Positions 28,892 through 39,702 are shown, counted from the first letter of the stretch. The stretch is DNA of 64,000 nucleotides from Neomesorhizobium sp963726065 (GCA_963726065.1 CAVSAU010000009.1:1-64000), one strand, 5' to 3'. Notes: a model not told the origin generated them from the letters alone. Numbers and translations are program-made.

Positions 28892-30882
28892 GGCCCGAAT
28901 CGGAGCTGTTCTCGCAAAAGAAGGTGTTTCCTTCTCCGCGTGGTCGAGTACAGCTTCGCTCATGTGGATCTGCGTCTTCGATGAGCGCGGCGACCGCGAG
29001 GTCGCCCGCCATGACATGGCGCGCGGTGAAGACAACATCTGGCGCGTCTCTATCCCCGGCCTCTCCGCCGGCGCGCGCTACGGCTTTCGCTGCGATGGTG
29101 CTTATGACCCGGCGCGGGGCCTCTGGTTCGATCCCGACAAGCTGCTTGTCGATCCCTATGCAACTGCGATCGACCGGCCCTACACCTACGATCCCCGGCT
29201 GGCGGCGCGGCGAGGCGAGGGAGGCGACACAGCGCCGCTGATGCCGAAGTCAGTGGTCGAGGCGCCATTCGCGGCGGTGGCTAACAACCAACCGGTCTTC
29301 AAGCCCGGTGGCCTGATCTACGAACTCAACGTCCGCTCCTTCACCATGCTGCATCCGCAGGTTCCGCCGAGACTGCGCGGCACGGTCGCCGCGCTCGCGC
29401 TCCCGGCGGTCATCGAACACCTGCAAAAGCTTGGCGTGTCGGCGGTCGAATTGATGCCGGTCACCGCGTGGATCGACGAGCGGCACCTGCCGCCGCTTGG
29501 CCTCTCCAACGCCTGGGGCTACAACCCGGTGACTTTCATGGCGCTCGATCCACGCCTGGCGCCGGGCGGCCTCGCCGAGTTGCGCGATACGGTCTCGGCC
29601 CTGCGGGCGGCAGGCATCGGCGTCATTCTCGACCTGGTTTTCAACCATACAGGCGAAAGCGATGAATTCGGCCCGACGCTTTCGCTGCGCGGGCTCGACA
29701 ACTCAGCCTACTACCGGCACGCGCCAGACGGTTCCCTGGTCAACGACACCGGCACCGGCAACACCATAGCTGCCCAGCATCCGGTGGTCCGCGAACTCAT
29801 TCTCGATACGCTTCGCCATTTTGTCGCCAACGCCGGTGTCGACGGTTTTCGTTTCGACCTGGCCACGATCCTCGGACGTGGCGACGACGGCTTCGATGCC
29901 GATGCGCCGCTGCTGCGTGAAATCCGCGACGATCCCGTGCTGTCGAAGCGTGTGCTGATTGCCGAACCCTGGGATATCGGGCCGGGTGGCTACCAGTTGG
30001 GCAATTTCGCAAGTCCGTTCCTCGAATGGAACGACCGCTACCGCGACGACGTCCGCCGCTTCTGGCGCGGCGACCGCGGCATGATCGGCCAGCTTGCGAC
30101 GCGGCTTGCCGGCTCTTCCGATGTGTTCGCGGGTCCGGCCGGAAAAACCCGGACCGTCAATTTCATCGCCGCCCATGACGGCATGACGCTGGCCGACATG
30201 GTCGCTTACGAGCGCAAGCACAACGAGGCCAATGGCGAGGGCAACCGCGACGGCCACAACGACAATCTCTCCTGGAACAATGGCGTCGAGGGCGAAACCA
30301 GCGATCTCGAAAATTGCCGAGGCGCGCCGCCGCGACTGCAAGGCGCTGCTTGCGACGCTGTTTGCCTCGCGCGGCGCCATCATGCTTACCGCCGGCGACG
30401 AGTTCGGCCGCACCCAGCACGGCAACAACAACGCCTATGCGCAGGACAATGCCGTCACCTGGCTCGACTGGGCCGGCCGCGATGTCGAGCTCGAAGAACA
30501 CGCTTTCGCGCTTGCCGCCTTGCGCCGATCGATGCCTGGCCTGACCGATGTTGCGCTTGCTCACCGGAAAGCCGATGGCCGGCGATGGCGTTGCCGATGT
30601 CGAATGGCTCTCAGAAACCGGCAACGTGCTGACCGAAGCCGAGTGGAACGATCCCGGCCCGCCGTCGGCTGACGATGGTGCTCGCGTCGGGCGGGGAACG
30701 CCTGGCCGTCCTCGTCAATGGCGACCGGCGCTCGACGGTCTTTTCGCTGTCGCCGCGAAGCGGTCATGCATGGGAACTGGTGCTGCCGGCCGCCGGCGGC
30801 GTGGAACAGGTCGTCGGGGAAAGCGCCTGGCGCCTGCCGGGCCGCACGGTCGCCTTCGCTCTGCGAACGCCAGCTCGGATGA
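28878..30882 (+). CDS. glgX: Glycogen debranching enzyme (GlgX, three frameshifts)
   Basis: This GH13 isoamylase-type enzyme of about 665 residues hydrolyses alpha-1,6 branches of phosphorylase-limited glycogen. It starts at GTG 28878, inside mazF. CBM48-like EGVSFSAWSSTA, YELNVRSFT, VILDLVFNHTGE, GVDGFRFDLATILGR (nucleophile), VLIAEPWDIGPGGY (acid/base) and NFIAAHDGMTLADMV are present. Insertions lie at 30308-30311 (AAAA for AAA), 30557-30558 and near 30660. The end is uncertain: TGA 30880-30882 or 30911-30913 depends on one more indel. Confidence 0.9.
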
Positions 30883-30902
30883 GTGCCGCCGAGGGAGCGG
30901 AA

Positions 30903-32532
30903 ATGACTGCTGACGAACAATGCGGACTGGTGGCGAGGCGCGGCGATCTATCAGGTCTATCCCCGCTCTTTCCAGGATTCGACCGGCGACGGCAGCGGCG
31001 ATCTCGCCGGCATTACCGCGCGGCTTTCGCATATCGCTTCGCTGGGCGTCGATGCGGTCTGGCTGTCGCCGTTCTTCAAGTCGCCGATGGCCGACATGGG
31101 CTACGACGTGTCGGACTATTGCGCCGTCGATCCGATGTTCGGCACGCTTGCCGATTTCGACGCGCTGATCGCCGAGGCGCACCGGCTCGGCCTGAAAATC
31201 ATCATCGACCAGGTGCTGTCGCACACCTCCGACCAGCACCCCTGGTTTGTCGAGAGCAGGAAGGGCCGCGACAACGAGAAAGCGGACTGGTTCGTCTGGG
31301 CCGATCCGAAGCCGGATGGCGCCGCGCCCAACAACTGGCTGTCGGTTTTCGGCGGGCCTGCCTGGGAGTGGGATTCCACGCGCCGGCAATACTACATGCA
31401 CAATTTCCTTGCCGCGCAGCCCGATCTCAACTTCCACAATCCGGATGTGCAGGACGCGCTCCTGGAAACCGTCCGTTTCTGGCTGGAGCGCGGCGTCGAC
31501 GGCTTCCGGCTGGATACGGTGAACTACTACGTCCACGACCGCTGGCTGCGCCAGAACCCGCCGCTCGCCGAGAGCATGGCCGGCACCTTGTCGGAAACCA
31601 ATCCCTACCTCTACCAGTACCACCTCTTCGACAAGACACAGCCCGAGAACCTCGACTTCCTGAAGCGCTTTCGCGCCCTGCTTGACAAATTCGGCGCTCG
31701 TGCGTCGGTCGGCGAAGTCGGCGACGAGTGGCGTTCCCTGCAGACGGTCGCCGCCTACACCGAGGGCGGCGAACGCCTTCATATGTGCTACACCTTCGAC
31801 CTGCTTGGCCCGGCATTTTCCCCCGCGCATGTGCGCGGCTGCGTCGAGGCGTTCGAGACGGCGGTTGCCGACGGCTGGATCTGCTGGGCGTTTTCCAACC
31901 ACGACGTGATGCGGCATGTCTCGCGCTGGACGGCGACAGGCGGCGACCTCGATGCAACCGCGAAATTCTCCATCGCGCTGCTTGCCGCGCTGCGCGGCTC
32001 GATCTGCCTCTATCAGGGTGAAGAGCTGGGGCTTCCCGAGGCCGAGCTTTCCTTCGAGGAATTGCGCGACCCCTATGGCATCCGCTTCTGGCCGGCCTTC
32101 AAGGGCAGGGACGGCTGCCGTACCCCGATGGTCTGGGAGGCGTCGAAACCCAATGGCGGCTTTTCAACCGGGAAGCCGTGGCTGCCGGTCCCTGAAAACC
32201 ACCTTGCCCGTGCTGCCGACACCCAGAATGCCGATCCGAACTCGGTGCTCTGCCACTACAGGCGGGCGCTGGCCTTCCGAAGGGAGCATCCGGCATTGAT
32301 CGGCGGCGCCATCGCCTTTCTCGATGCGGCGGACGACATTCTTGCCCTCACGCGCACCCTCGACGGCGAAACCCTGCTTTGCGTCTTCAATTTCTCGCCC
32401 CAGCCGGCGGCCTGGCCGCTGCCTGCGGAGATTGGCGCCGTGCTGCCGCTCGATGCTCCCGGAAATGGACAGATAGGCGAAGGCGAAATCGCACTGCCCG
32501 GCTTGGGTTTCATCTTCGCGCGGCTTGGCTGA
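30903..32532 (+). CDS. GH13 alpha-glucosidase / oligo-1,6-glucosidase (one frameshift)
   Basis: The product of about 542 residues hydrolyses terminal glucosyl bonds of short oligosaccharides, probably those released by GlgX. GAAIYQVYPRSFQDS, DAVWLSPFFKSPMADMGYDV, GVDGFRLDTVNYYVHD (nucleophile Asp), SVGEVGDEW (acid/base Glu) and FSNHDVMRH are typical of AglA/oligo-1,6-glucosidases. ATG 30903 has GGGAG eight bases upstream. One extra base near 30922 breaks the frame before WWRGAAIYQ. Trehalose-6-phosphate hydrolase or sucrose-acting relatives cannot be excluded. Confidence 0.85.
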
Positions 32533-32538
32533 CCTTGA

Positions 32539-32710
32539 CTACTGGACGAGCACGGAGCGTCCCCAGAGGCGGCAATAGATGCCGCAGGCCATCATCCCCA
32601 GGAAAAGGAGGATGAAAACCGGAAAACAGCAGCGCGAACGCGATGGCCGCAGGTGCGGAAGCGGCCGCTGGGATTAAAGCCTTTGCCGGTTTGGTCAGCC
32701 TTATGCTCAT
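32539..32710 (-). CDS. Small hypothetical membrane protein (one frameshift)
   Basis: Removing one T from a run of four on the coding strand near 32625 gives a 56-residue protein starting MSIRLTKPAKALIPAA and ending GRSVLVQ, with a hydrophobic stretch AIAFALLFPVFILLFLGMMA that would span the membrane, followed by CGIYCRLWG. It converges on the glucosidase gene seven bases away. I do not recognise a family. Confidence 0.45.
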
Positions 32711-33139
32711 GGCAGCCAGTATGGCTGCGGCAGGTCTACGATCGGCTTAAAACCGTGTACAACCTGTGCGTGCTTCGATGCGAAACCTTCTTAAATTTCA
32801 AGGCGTCGAAACATTTTGAAATATCGCCGTGATGGTTATGGCGGCAACTTTATTATTGGCACTGATAAATTATGGACATCTCCGCCATCTTCGGTTGAGC
32901 GGTGCCAGGCGACGGGGTAGCCCGCCGCGCGAGCAGGATGCGGCTCGATGAAGCGGTCTTCCTGCCGTCTCGCGACGGGTCGGCGACGCCGGGAAGCCAT
33001 GCTGGCTACCGCTGGGTAAGCCGGCGCGGTGCTTGCTAAAATGTCGCGTTTGGGACGGAATCTGTGTTGCTTTGGGCAATTCTGTGATGATAATCGCCCA
33101 GCGTCGGCTCAGGGCCGACCAAAAAATGGGAGTGTAAAA
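32711..33139. other. Intergenic region upstream of oppA
   Basis: This is 429 bases without a gene. It contains an AT-rich stretch near 32740-32870 and the candidate oppA promoter. Long 5' leaders of peptide-binding protein genes are often small-RNA targets, but I cannot show that here. Confidence 0.4.
33067..33094 (+). promoter_or_regulatory. Candidate promoter of the opp operon
   Basis: TTGCTT (33067-33072) and GATAAT (33089-33094) are separated by 16 bases and lie 46 bases upstream of the oppA ATG. Confidence 0.4.
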
Positions 33140-34729
33140 ATGCATAAGTTCCTCAGGGCGACCATGCTCGCGACGAGCCTGGTCGTGGCGGGCGGCGCGT
33201 TCATGACGCCGGCTTTCGCCGAAGTCGTCTACAACCGCGGCAACTCCGCCGATCCGGAATCGCTGGACCCGCACAAGACCTCGACCGTTTACGAAGCGCA
33301 TATCCTGCGCGACCTGTTCGAAGGCCTGGTGATGCAGGATCAGAAGGCTGACGTTATTCCTGGCGCCGCCGAAAGCTGGACGGTGTCCGACGATGGCCTG
33401 GTCTACACGTTCAAGCTGCGGTCTGGTGCCGTTTGGTCGGATGGCAGCCCGGTGACCGCCGAAGACTTCGTCTATTCCTTCCGCCGCCTCGAAGATCCGG
33501 CGACTGGCGCCGAATACGCGTCGATGCTCTACGTCATCAAGAATGGCGAGGAAGTGAACACCGGCAAGGCCAAGCCCGAAGAGATGGGCGTCAAGGCGAT
33601 CGATGCTTCGACGCTGGAGATCACGCTCAAGGCGCCGACCCCGTATTTCCTCGAGATGCTGACCCACCAGTCGGCCTATCCGGTCAACAAGGCCGCCATC
33701 GACAAGCTTGGCGCCGACTGGATCAAGCCGGGCAATCTGGTGTCCAACGGCGCCTACACGCTGACCGAATTCGTGCCGAACGACCACATCAAGCTCACCA
33801 AGAATCCGAAGTTCCACGACGCCGCCAACGTCAAGATCGACGTTGTGAACTACATCCCGACGGAAGACCGCTCGACCGCCATGAAGCGTTTCGAAGCCGG
33901 CGAGCTCGATTCCAACGACGACATCCCGACCGAGCAGATGGCCGACCTGAAGGCCAAGTTCGGCGATCAGTTGCGCATCGGCGCCTATCTCGGCACCTAT
34001 TATTATTCGATCAAGACGGACAAGGCGCCCTGGGACAATCCGAAGCTGCGCAACGCGGTTTCTGAGGCTATCGACCGTGACTTCCTCGCCGAGAAGGTCT
34101 GGCAGAATTCGATGATCCCGGGCTACTCGATGGTGCCTCCGGGTATCGAGGGTTACACCTCGGCGCTCGCTTCCTTCGCCGACAAGTCGCAGATCGACCG
34201 TGAGGAAGAGGCCTCGAAGGTCCTGGCCGAACTGGGCTATGGCCCGGACAAGCCGCTGAAGATGGAAATCCGCTACAACACGTCGGAAAACCACAAGAAC
34301 ACCGCCGTCGCCATCCAGGAGCAGCTGAAGCCGCTCGGCATCGAGGTGAGCTTGCTTAACACCGACACCAAGACCCATTACGGGTTCCTGGAGCAGAAAG
34401 GCGACTATGACGTCGCCCGCGCAGGCTGGATCGCCGACTACAAGGATCCGGAAACCTTCCTCGGCATCTCCCGCAAGGCGAGCGGCAACAACTACTCCAA
34501 CTACAACAGCCCCGCCTTCGAAGCTGCGATGGACAAGGCCGCCGCTGCCGGCGGCAAGCCGGAAGAGCGCCTCAAGCTTCTCGCCGACGCCGAGCGCATC
34601 CTGATCGACGACGTCGGCCAGATCCCGCTCCTCTACTACAGCTACAAAAACCTGGTCTCCTCGAAGCTGAAGGGCTTCGACGAGAACGTGATGGACGTGC
34701 ATCCGACACGCTTCGTCAGCAAGGACTAA
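33140..34729 (+). CDS. oppA: Oligopeptide ABC transporter substrate-binding protein (OppA)
   Basis: This is an intact 529-residue periplasmic peptide-binding protein (SBP family 5). The signal peptide HKFLRATMLATSLVVAGGA ends at PAFA. The family motif NRGNSADPESLDPHKTSTV follows, and later EVSLLNTDTKTHYGFLEQKGDYDVARAGW is typical of OppA. ATG 33140 follows GGGAGTGTAAAA. It is the first gene of an oppA-oppB-oppC-oppDF operon. Confidence 0.93.
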   Translation: MHKFLRATMLATSLVVAGGAFMTPAFAEVVYNRGNSADPESLDPHKTSTVYEAHILRDLFEGLVMQDQKADVIPGAAESWTVSDDGLVYTFKLRSGAVWSDGSPVTAEDFVYSFRRLEDPATGAEYASMLYVIKNGEEVNTGKAKPEEMGVKAIDASTLEITLKAPTPYFLEMLTHQSAYPVNKAAIDKLGADWIKPGNLVSNGAYTLTEFVPNDHIKLTKNPKFHDAANVKIDVVNYIPTEDRSTAMKRFEAGELDSNDDIPTEQMADLKAKFGDQLRIGAYLGTYYYSIKTDKAPWDNPKLRNAVSEAIDRDFLAEKVWQNSMIPGYSMVPPGIEGYTSALASFADKSQIDREEEASKVLAELGYGPDKPLKMEIRYNTSENHKNTAVAIQEQLKPLGIEVSLLNTDTKTHYGFLEQKGDYDVARAGWIADYKDPETFLGISRKASGNNYSNYNSPAFEAAMDKAAAAGGKPEERLKLLADAERILIDDVGQIPLLYYSYKNLVSSKLKGFDENVMDVHPTRFVSKD

Positions 34730-34741
34730 GCCCTTGGCGAA

Positions 34742-34768
34742 CCGCCGCTTCCCCGAAAAGGGCGGCGG
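34742..34768 (+). other. Intercistronic stem-loop between oppA and oppB
   Basis: CCGCCG (34742-34747) pairs with CGGCGG (34763-34768), and an inner CCC/GGG pair can form around GAAAA. There is no U-run. As after frcB, it probably stabilises the binding-protein mRNA. Confidence 0.45.
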
Positions 34769-34801
34769 CGGCTTCCGTCCAACCAGGAAGGGGCTGCCGT
34801 T

Positions 34802-35726
34802 ATGCTGCTCTACGTGCTCAGGCGGCTTTTGACCGCCATACCGACGCTATTCGTCATCGTAACACTGGCTTTTTTCCTGATGCGTGTCGCCCCCGGCGGG
34901 CCATTCAATCAGGAACGCGGTTTGAGCCCCGAAATCCGGGCCAACCTGGAAGCGCAGTTCGGTCTCGGCGACCCGCTCTGGCTCCAATACGCAAACTATC
35001 TGAACAATCTGCTGCACGGGAATTTCGGGCCGAGCTACAATCTGCCTGACTTCACCGTCACCGAACTCTTCGCCGCCGGCCTGCCGATTTCGGCGCAGCT
35101 CGGCGCGTCGGCGCTGGTCCTTGCCCTGCTGTTGGGCAGCATCCTCGGCATCATCGCCGCCCTCAACCAGAACAAGGTGGGCGACTATACGGTCATCGCC
35201 ATTGCGACCGCCGGCAGCACCATCCCGACCTTCGTCATCGCACCGGTGATCCAGCTGCGTGTTCGGCCTGACCTGGCACCTGCTGCCCATCGGCGGCTGG
35301 GGCGATGGCGCGCTGCTCAACAAGATCGGGCCGATCCTCACGCTCGCCTTGCCGCAGATGGCGATCGTGGCGCGCCTGATGCGCGGCTCGATGATCGAAT
35401 CCCTGCGCTCCCACCATATCCGCACGGCGCGCGCCATGGGCCTGTCCGACTGGTCGGTGGTGGTGAAGCATGCCTTGCGCGGCGCGGTTCTGCCGATCGT
35501 CTCTTTCGCCGGTCCGGCCGCCGCCGCCTTGCTCACCGGCTCGGTCATCGTCGAGACCATCTTCTCGATCCCCGGCGTCGGCCGTTATTTCGTCGAGGCG
35601 GCGCTCAACCGCGACTACACGCTGGTCATGGGCACCGTGGTCGTCATCGCCATCTTCACCATTTTGTTCAACCTGATCGTCGACATCATGTATGCCGTCG
35701 TGGATCCGAGGGTGCGCTATGACTGA
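34802..35726 (+). CDS. oppB: Oligopeptide ABC transporter permease (OppB, one frameshift)
   Basis: This inner-membrane permease has about 308 residues. The N-terminal LYVLRRLLTAIPTLFVIVTL and RVAPGGPFNQER are typical of OppB. The C-terminal domain has the EAA-type loop RTARAMGLSDWSVVVKHALR and SIPGVGRYFVEAALNRDY. One extra G near 35256 breaks the frame between PVIQL and VFGLTWHLLP. Its stop overlaps the oppC start by eight bases. Confidence 0.92.
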
Positions 35727-36855
35727 CGTCACCGCCGCCTCAACGCCGGCCGCCGCCAAGGCGGTCGTCGGACGCTCGCTCTGGGGCGATGCCTGGGCGC
35801 GCCTCAAGGCCAACAAGGCCGCCATGATCAGCCTCTATTACCTGGTCTTCATGGCGGTGATCTGCATCGTCGGCCCGTATTTCGTGCCGCATCTCTACAC
35901 CACGATCTATCCCGACTATGTCCGCACCGCGCCGAGCTTCTCGCCCTATCCGCGCGCTGACACGATCGAGACTTCGCTCGGCGACGCGGTCAAGCGCATG
36001 CGCGTCGACATCAAGGAATGGCATCAGGAGGGCGATCGGGTTTTTGTCACCGTCACCTCCTCCAAGAAGGTCGACGAGCGCAACGTCCGTTACCTCGAAC
36101 GCTCGGACGCCTTCGACAATGTCACCGTCGACAGCACCTCGCCCGACGGCCTCGAAATGGTGATGAGCGCCTCGGTCAAGCAGCAGTACTTCCTGTTCGG
36201 CACCGACAATGTCGGCCGCGATCTCCTGTCGCGAACGCTGATGGCGGGGCGCATATCGCTTGCCATCGGCCTGCTTGCCGGCATCGTCGCCGTCGTCATC
36301 GGCGTTATCTACGGCGCCACCGCCGGCTTCATCGGCGGCAAGACCGACGAGATCATGATGCGCATCGTCGACGTTCTCTATTCGCTGCCGTTCATCTTCT
36401 TCGTCATCATGCTGGTGGTGTTCTTCGGGCGAAACTTCATCCTGATGTTCCTCGCCGTCGGCGCGGTGCTGTGGCTCGACATGGCGCGCATCGTGCGCGG
36501 CCAGGCGCTCTCCATCCGCAGGCAGGAATATGTGCAGGCCGCGGAAGCCATGGGCGTCTCGACGCGCGGCATCGTGCGCCGCCACGTCATCCCCAACCTG
36601 CTCGGGCCGGTGGTCATCTACATGACGCTGCTGGTGCCGCAGGTGATCCTGCTGGAAAGCTTCCTGTCCTTCCTCGGCCTCGGCGTCCAGGAGCCGATGA
36701 CCAGCTGGGGCGTGCTGATCTCGGCCGGCGCCAAGAACATCGGCACGGCGAACTGGCTTCTGCTTTTCCCGGCATTCTTCCTCGTGTCGACGCTGTTTGC
36801 GCTGAATTTCATCGGCGACGGCCTGCGCGACGCGCTTGACCCCAAGGACCGGTAA
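35719..36855 (+). CDS. oppC: Oligopeptide ABC transporter permease (OppC)
   Basis: This is an intact 378-residue permease. After the first membrane segment (AMISLYYLVFMAVICIVGPY) comes a periplasmic insert of about 100 residues, characteristic of OppC, and then the transport domain with FGTDNVGRDLLSRTLMAGRISL, EAMGVSTRGIVRRHVIPN and the terminal FIGDGLRDALDPKDR. ATG 35719 lies within the end of oppB. Confidence 0.94.
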   Translation: MTDVTAASTPAAAKAVVGRSLWGDAWARLKANKAAMISLYYLVFMAVICIVGPYFVPHLYTTIYPDYVRTAPSFSPYPRADTIETSLGDAVKRMRVDIKEWHQEGDRVFVTVTSSKKVDERNVRYLERSDAFDNVTVDSTSPDGLEMVMSASVKQQYFLFGTDNVGRDLLSRTLMAGRISLAIGLLAGIVAVVIGVIYGATAGFIGGKTDEIMMRIVDVLYSLPFIFFVIMLVVFFGRNFILMFLAVGAVLWLDMARIVRGQALSIRRQEYVQAAEAMGVSTRGIVRRHVIPNLLGPVVIYMTLLVPQVILLESFLSFLGLGVQEPMTSWGVLISAGAKNIGTANWLLLFPAFFLVSTLFALNFIGDGLRDALDPKDR

Positions 36856-36857
36856 TC

Positions 36858-38478
36858 ATGAGCACTCCAGAAACCGTCCTTGCCGTCAACGACCTGCGCG
36901 TCCGCTTCCGCACGCTCGACGGCGTTGTCGAGGCCGTGAAAGGCATCAACCTCAAGGTCGGCGCCGGCGAAACCGTAGCCATCGTCGGCGAGTCCGGCTC
37001 GGGCAAGAGCCAGACCATGATGGCGGCGATGCGCCTGCTCGCCTCCAACGGCGAGGCGACCGGCAGCGTGGACTATCGCGGCCGCAATCTGCTTACGCTT
37101 TCCAAGTCCGGCCTCAACGAGGTGCGCGGCCGCAAGATCACCATGATCTTCCAGGAGCCGATGACCTCGCTCGACCCGCTCTACACGATCGGCAACCAGC
37201 TGATGGAGCCGATCCAGCGCCACCGCAAGCTGGGCGCCGCGGCGGCCCGCGAGGAGGCACTGAAGCTGCTCAAGCTGGTGAAGATCCCGGATCCCGAGCG
37301 GCGCATGAAGTCCTACCCCTACGAAATGTCGGGCGGCCAGCGCCAGCGCGTCATGATCGCCATGGCGCTTGCCAACGATCCCGACATCCTGATCGCCGAC
37401 GAGCCGACGACGGCGCTCGACGTCACCATCCAGGCGCAGATCCTGACCCTGCTTGCCGAACTGCAGCAGAAGCTCGGCATGGCGATCGTCTTCATCACCC
37501 ACGATCTCGGCATCGTGCGCCGCTTCGCCGACCGCGTTTATGTGATGCGGCAGGGCGAGGTGGTCGAGGAGGGCGTCACCGAGGCGGTGTTCTCCAAGCC
37601 GCACGCATCCCTACACGAAAATGCTCTTGTCGGCCGAGCCGACCGGCCGCAAGGCGCCGCCGGCGCCAGGACGCGCCGATCCTTTTGCAGGGCAGGGATG
37701 TCGAGGTCGTGTTCAAGATCGGCGGCGGCTTCCTTGCCGGCGATCCGATGCTTTTGCGCGCCGTGGACCGCATCAACATCGCCCTGCGCAAGGGCCAGAC
37801 CATCGGCATCGTCGGCGAATCCGGATCCGGCAAGTCGACGCTCGGCCGTGCGCTTTTGCGCCTGCTGGCTAGCGAAGGCTCGATCCGCTTCGAGAACCGC
37901 GATATCTCCAAGGCCGACAAGGGTCACATGCGTCCGCTGCGGCGCGAACTCCAGCTGGTCTTCCAGGATCCGTTCGGTTCGCTGTCTCCGCGCATGACGG
38001 TCGGCCAGATCATCACCGAAGGGCTCCTCGTGCACGAGCCGTCGCTGTCGAAGAAGCAACGCGACGAACGGGCTTGCCAAGCGCTCGATGAGGTCGGTCT
38101 CGATCCCGCCGTTCGCAACCGCTATCCGCACGAATTCTCGGGCGGCCAGCGTCAGCGCATCGCCATTGCCCGCGCCATGATCCTCAAGCCCAAGGTGGTG
38201 GTGCTCGACGAGCCGACCTCCGCGCTCGACCGTTCGGTGCAGAAACAGATCGTCGAGCTGCTGCGCAAGCTGCAGAAGGATCACGACCTGTCCTACCTCT
38301 TCATCAGCCACGATCTGGCCGTCGTCCGCGCCATGGCCGACTACTGATCGTCATGAAGCAGGGCAAGATCGTCGAGGAAGGCATGACCGACGCGATCTTC
38401 GACAATCCGCGCGAGGAATACACCCAGACCCTGATGGCGGCCGCGATGGATCCGACCAAATTCAGGCTGAGCGCTTAA
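36858..38478 (+). CDS. Fused two-domain peptide ABC transporter ATPase (OppD-OppF, frameshifted)
   Basis: The two ATPases of the transporter appear as one polypeptide of about 540 residues. Domain 1 has GESGSGKSQTMM, YEMSGGQRQRVMIAMAL, ADEPTTALDVT and HDLGIVRRF. A linker (TGRKAPPAPG) with no stop or start leads to domain 2 with GESGSGKSTLGRAL, HEFSGGQRQRIAIARAM, DEPTSALDRSV and SHDLAVVRAM. Insertions lie near 37604 and 37668; a lost C near 38344 creates a false stop, after which LIVMKQGKIVEEGMTDAI to FRLSA completes it. Tandem fusions of this kind (YejF-like) are common in rhizobia. Confidence 0.88.
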
Positions 38479-39000
38479 ACACTCTGCCGGAGAGCGATGC
38501 TTCGCGAAAGGTCGCAGGATGTGTGTCAGCAGGGCGATCCGGAAGCCTGCAGGCGGCTGGCGCTCCTTCATCTCGATTGAGTTGGCGGCGCGGCGAAAAA
38601 AACGCCGCGGCTGAGATCGACAAAGCCCGTCCCTGCATCGGGCGTATCGCGCCACAGACGGCTGCGGAGCCAGTGTAGAGTGACGTCAAGATGAACCTTG
38701 CAATGTGCTGGCCTGTGCTGCGATCGCTCGGACGACCCTTCCAGCTCTGTCGCATGCGCCAGGCGGCCATGAGCGGGCTGTCGGAAAGCTTTCTTTCCCG
38801 GGCGGCAACAAGCCTGCAGTTCGCAGTCGATGTTGGGTTCCTGACGGACGGTGTTGACGCGACCCGAGTCGAAGACCCAATTTTCTAATGGGGGCGCAAG
38901 GAGCTGCCATATTTAGCGTCGCTCTGGACCATTGAACTCGCTCGACTCCAGAGTTGTGGTCATGGTAGCGACTCCGATACACAGGAAAGCAGGAGCAATC
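38479..39000. other. Intergenic region downstream of the opp operon
   Basis: There is no supportable gene in these 522 bases. The region contains one clear hairpin (38589-38609) and, near its right end, the ribosome binding site AGGAG of the glycosyltransferase at 39001. Base composition becomes visibly less GC-rich toward the right. Confidence 0.45.
38589..38609. terminator. Hairpin with seven-A loop, possible terminator
   Basis: CGCGGCG (38589-38595) and CGCCGCG (38603-38609) pair perfectly around AAAAAAA. No U-tract follows on either strand, so a terminator role is only a guess; it lies 110 bases after the fused ATPase gene. Confidence 0.3.
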
Positions 39001-39699
39001 ATGCAAGATAGAATCGCGCGAATCTTCGTAGGCTTCGATTCCAAGGAGGTCGTTGCCTACCATGTGCTTGCCCAAAGCATCATCGCTCATTCCTCGATCC
39101 CGGTTTTGTTCTCGCCGATTGTGCTCGGCCATCTCGATGGGCTTTTTGTCCGTGAGCGCAATCCACTGCAGTCCACCGAATTCTCGTTCTCTCGCTTCAT
39201 GGTCCCCTATCTCAGCAGCTACGACGGCTGGAGCCTGTTTATGGATTGCGATATGCTGGCGCGTGCCGACATTGCCGAATTGTGGGAGTTGTGTGACGAT
39301 CGCTATGCAGTGATGTGCGTGAAACACGATTATGTGCCAAAGTCCGAACAGAAATTTCTCGGCCAGGTCCAAACCAAATACGAGAAAAAGAACTGGTCGA
39401 GTGTCATGCTGTTCAACAATGCCAAATGCCGGGCGCTCACACCCGATTTTGTCAACACGGCCACCGGATTGCAGCTCCACCAATTCAAATGGCTCGACAG
39501 CGATGAACACGTCGGTGCACTGCCGATCGAATGGAACCATTTGGTCAACGAATACGACCACCGGCCGGACGCAAAACTGGTCCATTTCACCGACGGCGGT
39601 CCATATTTCGATGAATACCGCAACGATGAATACGCTGATGAATGGTTTGCCACGCGTGAGCGCATGCTGCATGTCACGCAGCGCGAGACCAAGAGTTAG
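39001..39699 (+). CDS. Putative glycosyltransferase (GT-A fold, DxD motif)
   Basis: This intact 232-residue protein begins QDRIARIFVGFDSKEVVAYHVL and has the segment WSLFMDCDMLARADIAELWEL, where DCD matches the metal and nucleotide-binding DxD of GT-A glycosyltransferases. SSVMLFNNAKCRALTP and HFTDGGPYFDEY resemble the later conserved blocks of GT8-like enzymes. ATG 39001 is preceded by AGGAG; it could be extended to 38932 but without support. It lies four bases before the next gene, so the two probably form an operon for a surface glycan. Acceptor and donor are unknown. Confidence 0.7.
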   Translation: MQDRIARIFVGFDSKEVVAYHVLAQSIIAHSSIPVLFSPIVLGHLDGLFVRERNPLQSTEFSFSRFMVPYLSSYDGWSLFMDCDMLARADIAELWELCDDRYAVMCVKHDYVPKSEQKFLGQVQTKYEKKNWSSVMLFNNAKCRALTPDFVNTATGLQLHQFKWLDSDEHVGALPIEWNHLVNEYDHRPDAKLVHFTDGGPYFDEYRNDEYADEWFATRERMLHVTQRETKS

Positions 39700-39702
39700 G
39701 CC

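Noticed and set aside
32870..34702. Open frame of 610 codons antisense to oppA
   Set aside because: No homology or ribosome binding site; oppA on the plus strand is intact.
38462..38770. 102-codon minus-strand frame downstream of the opp operon
   Set aside because: It runs antisense into the oppDF end and shows no motif or ribosome binding site.
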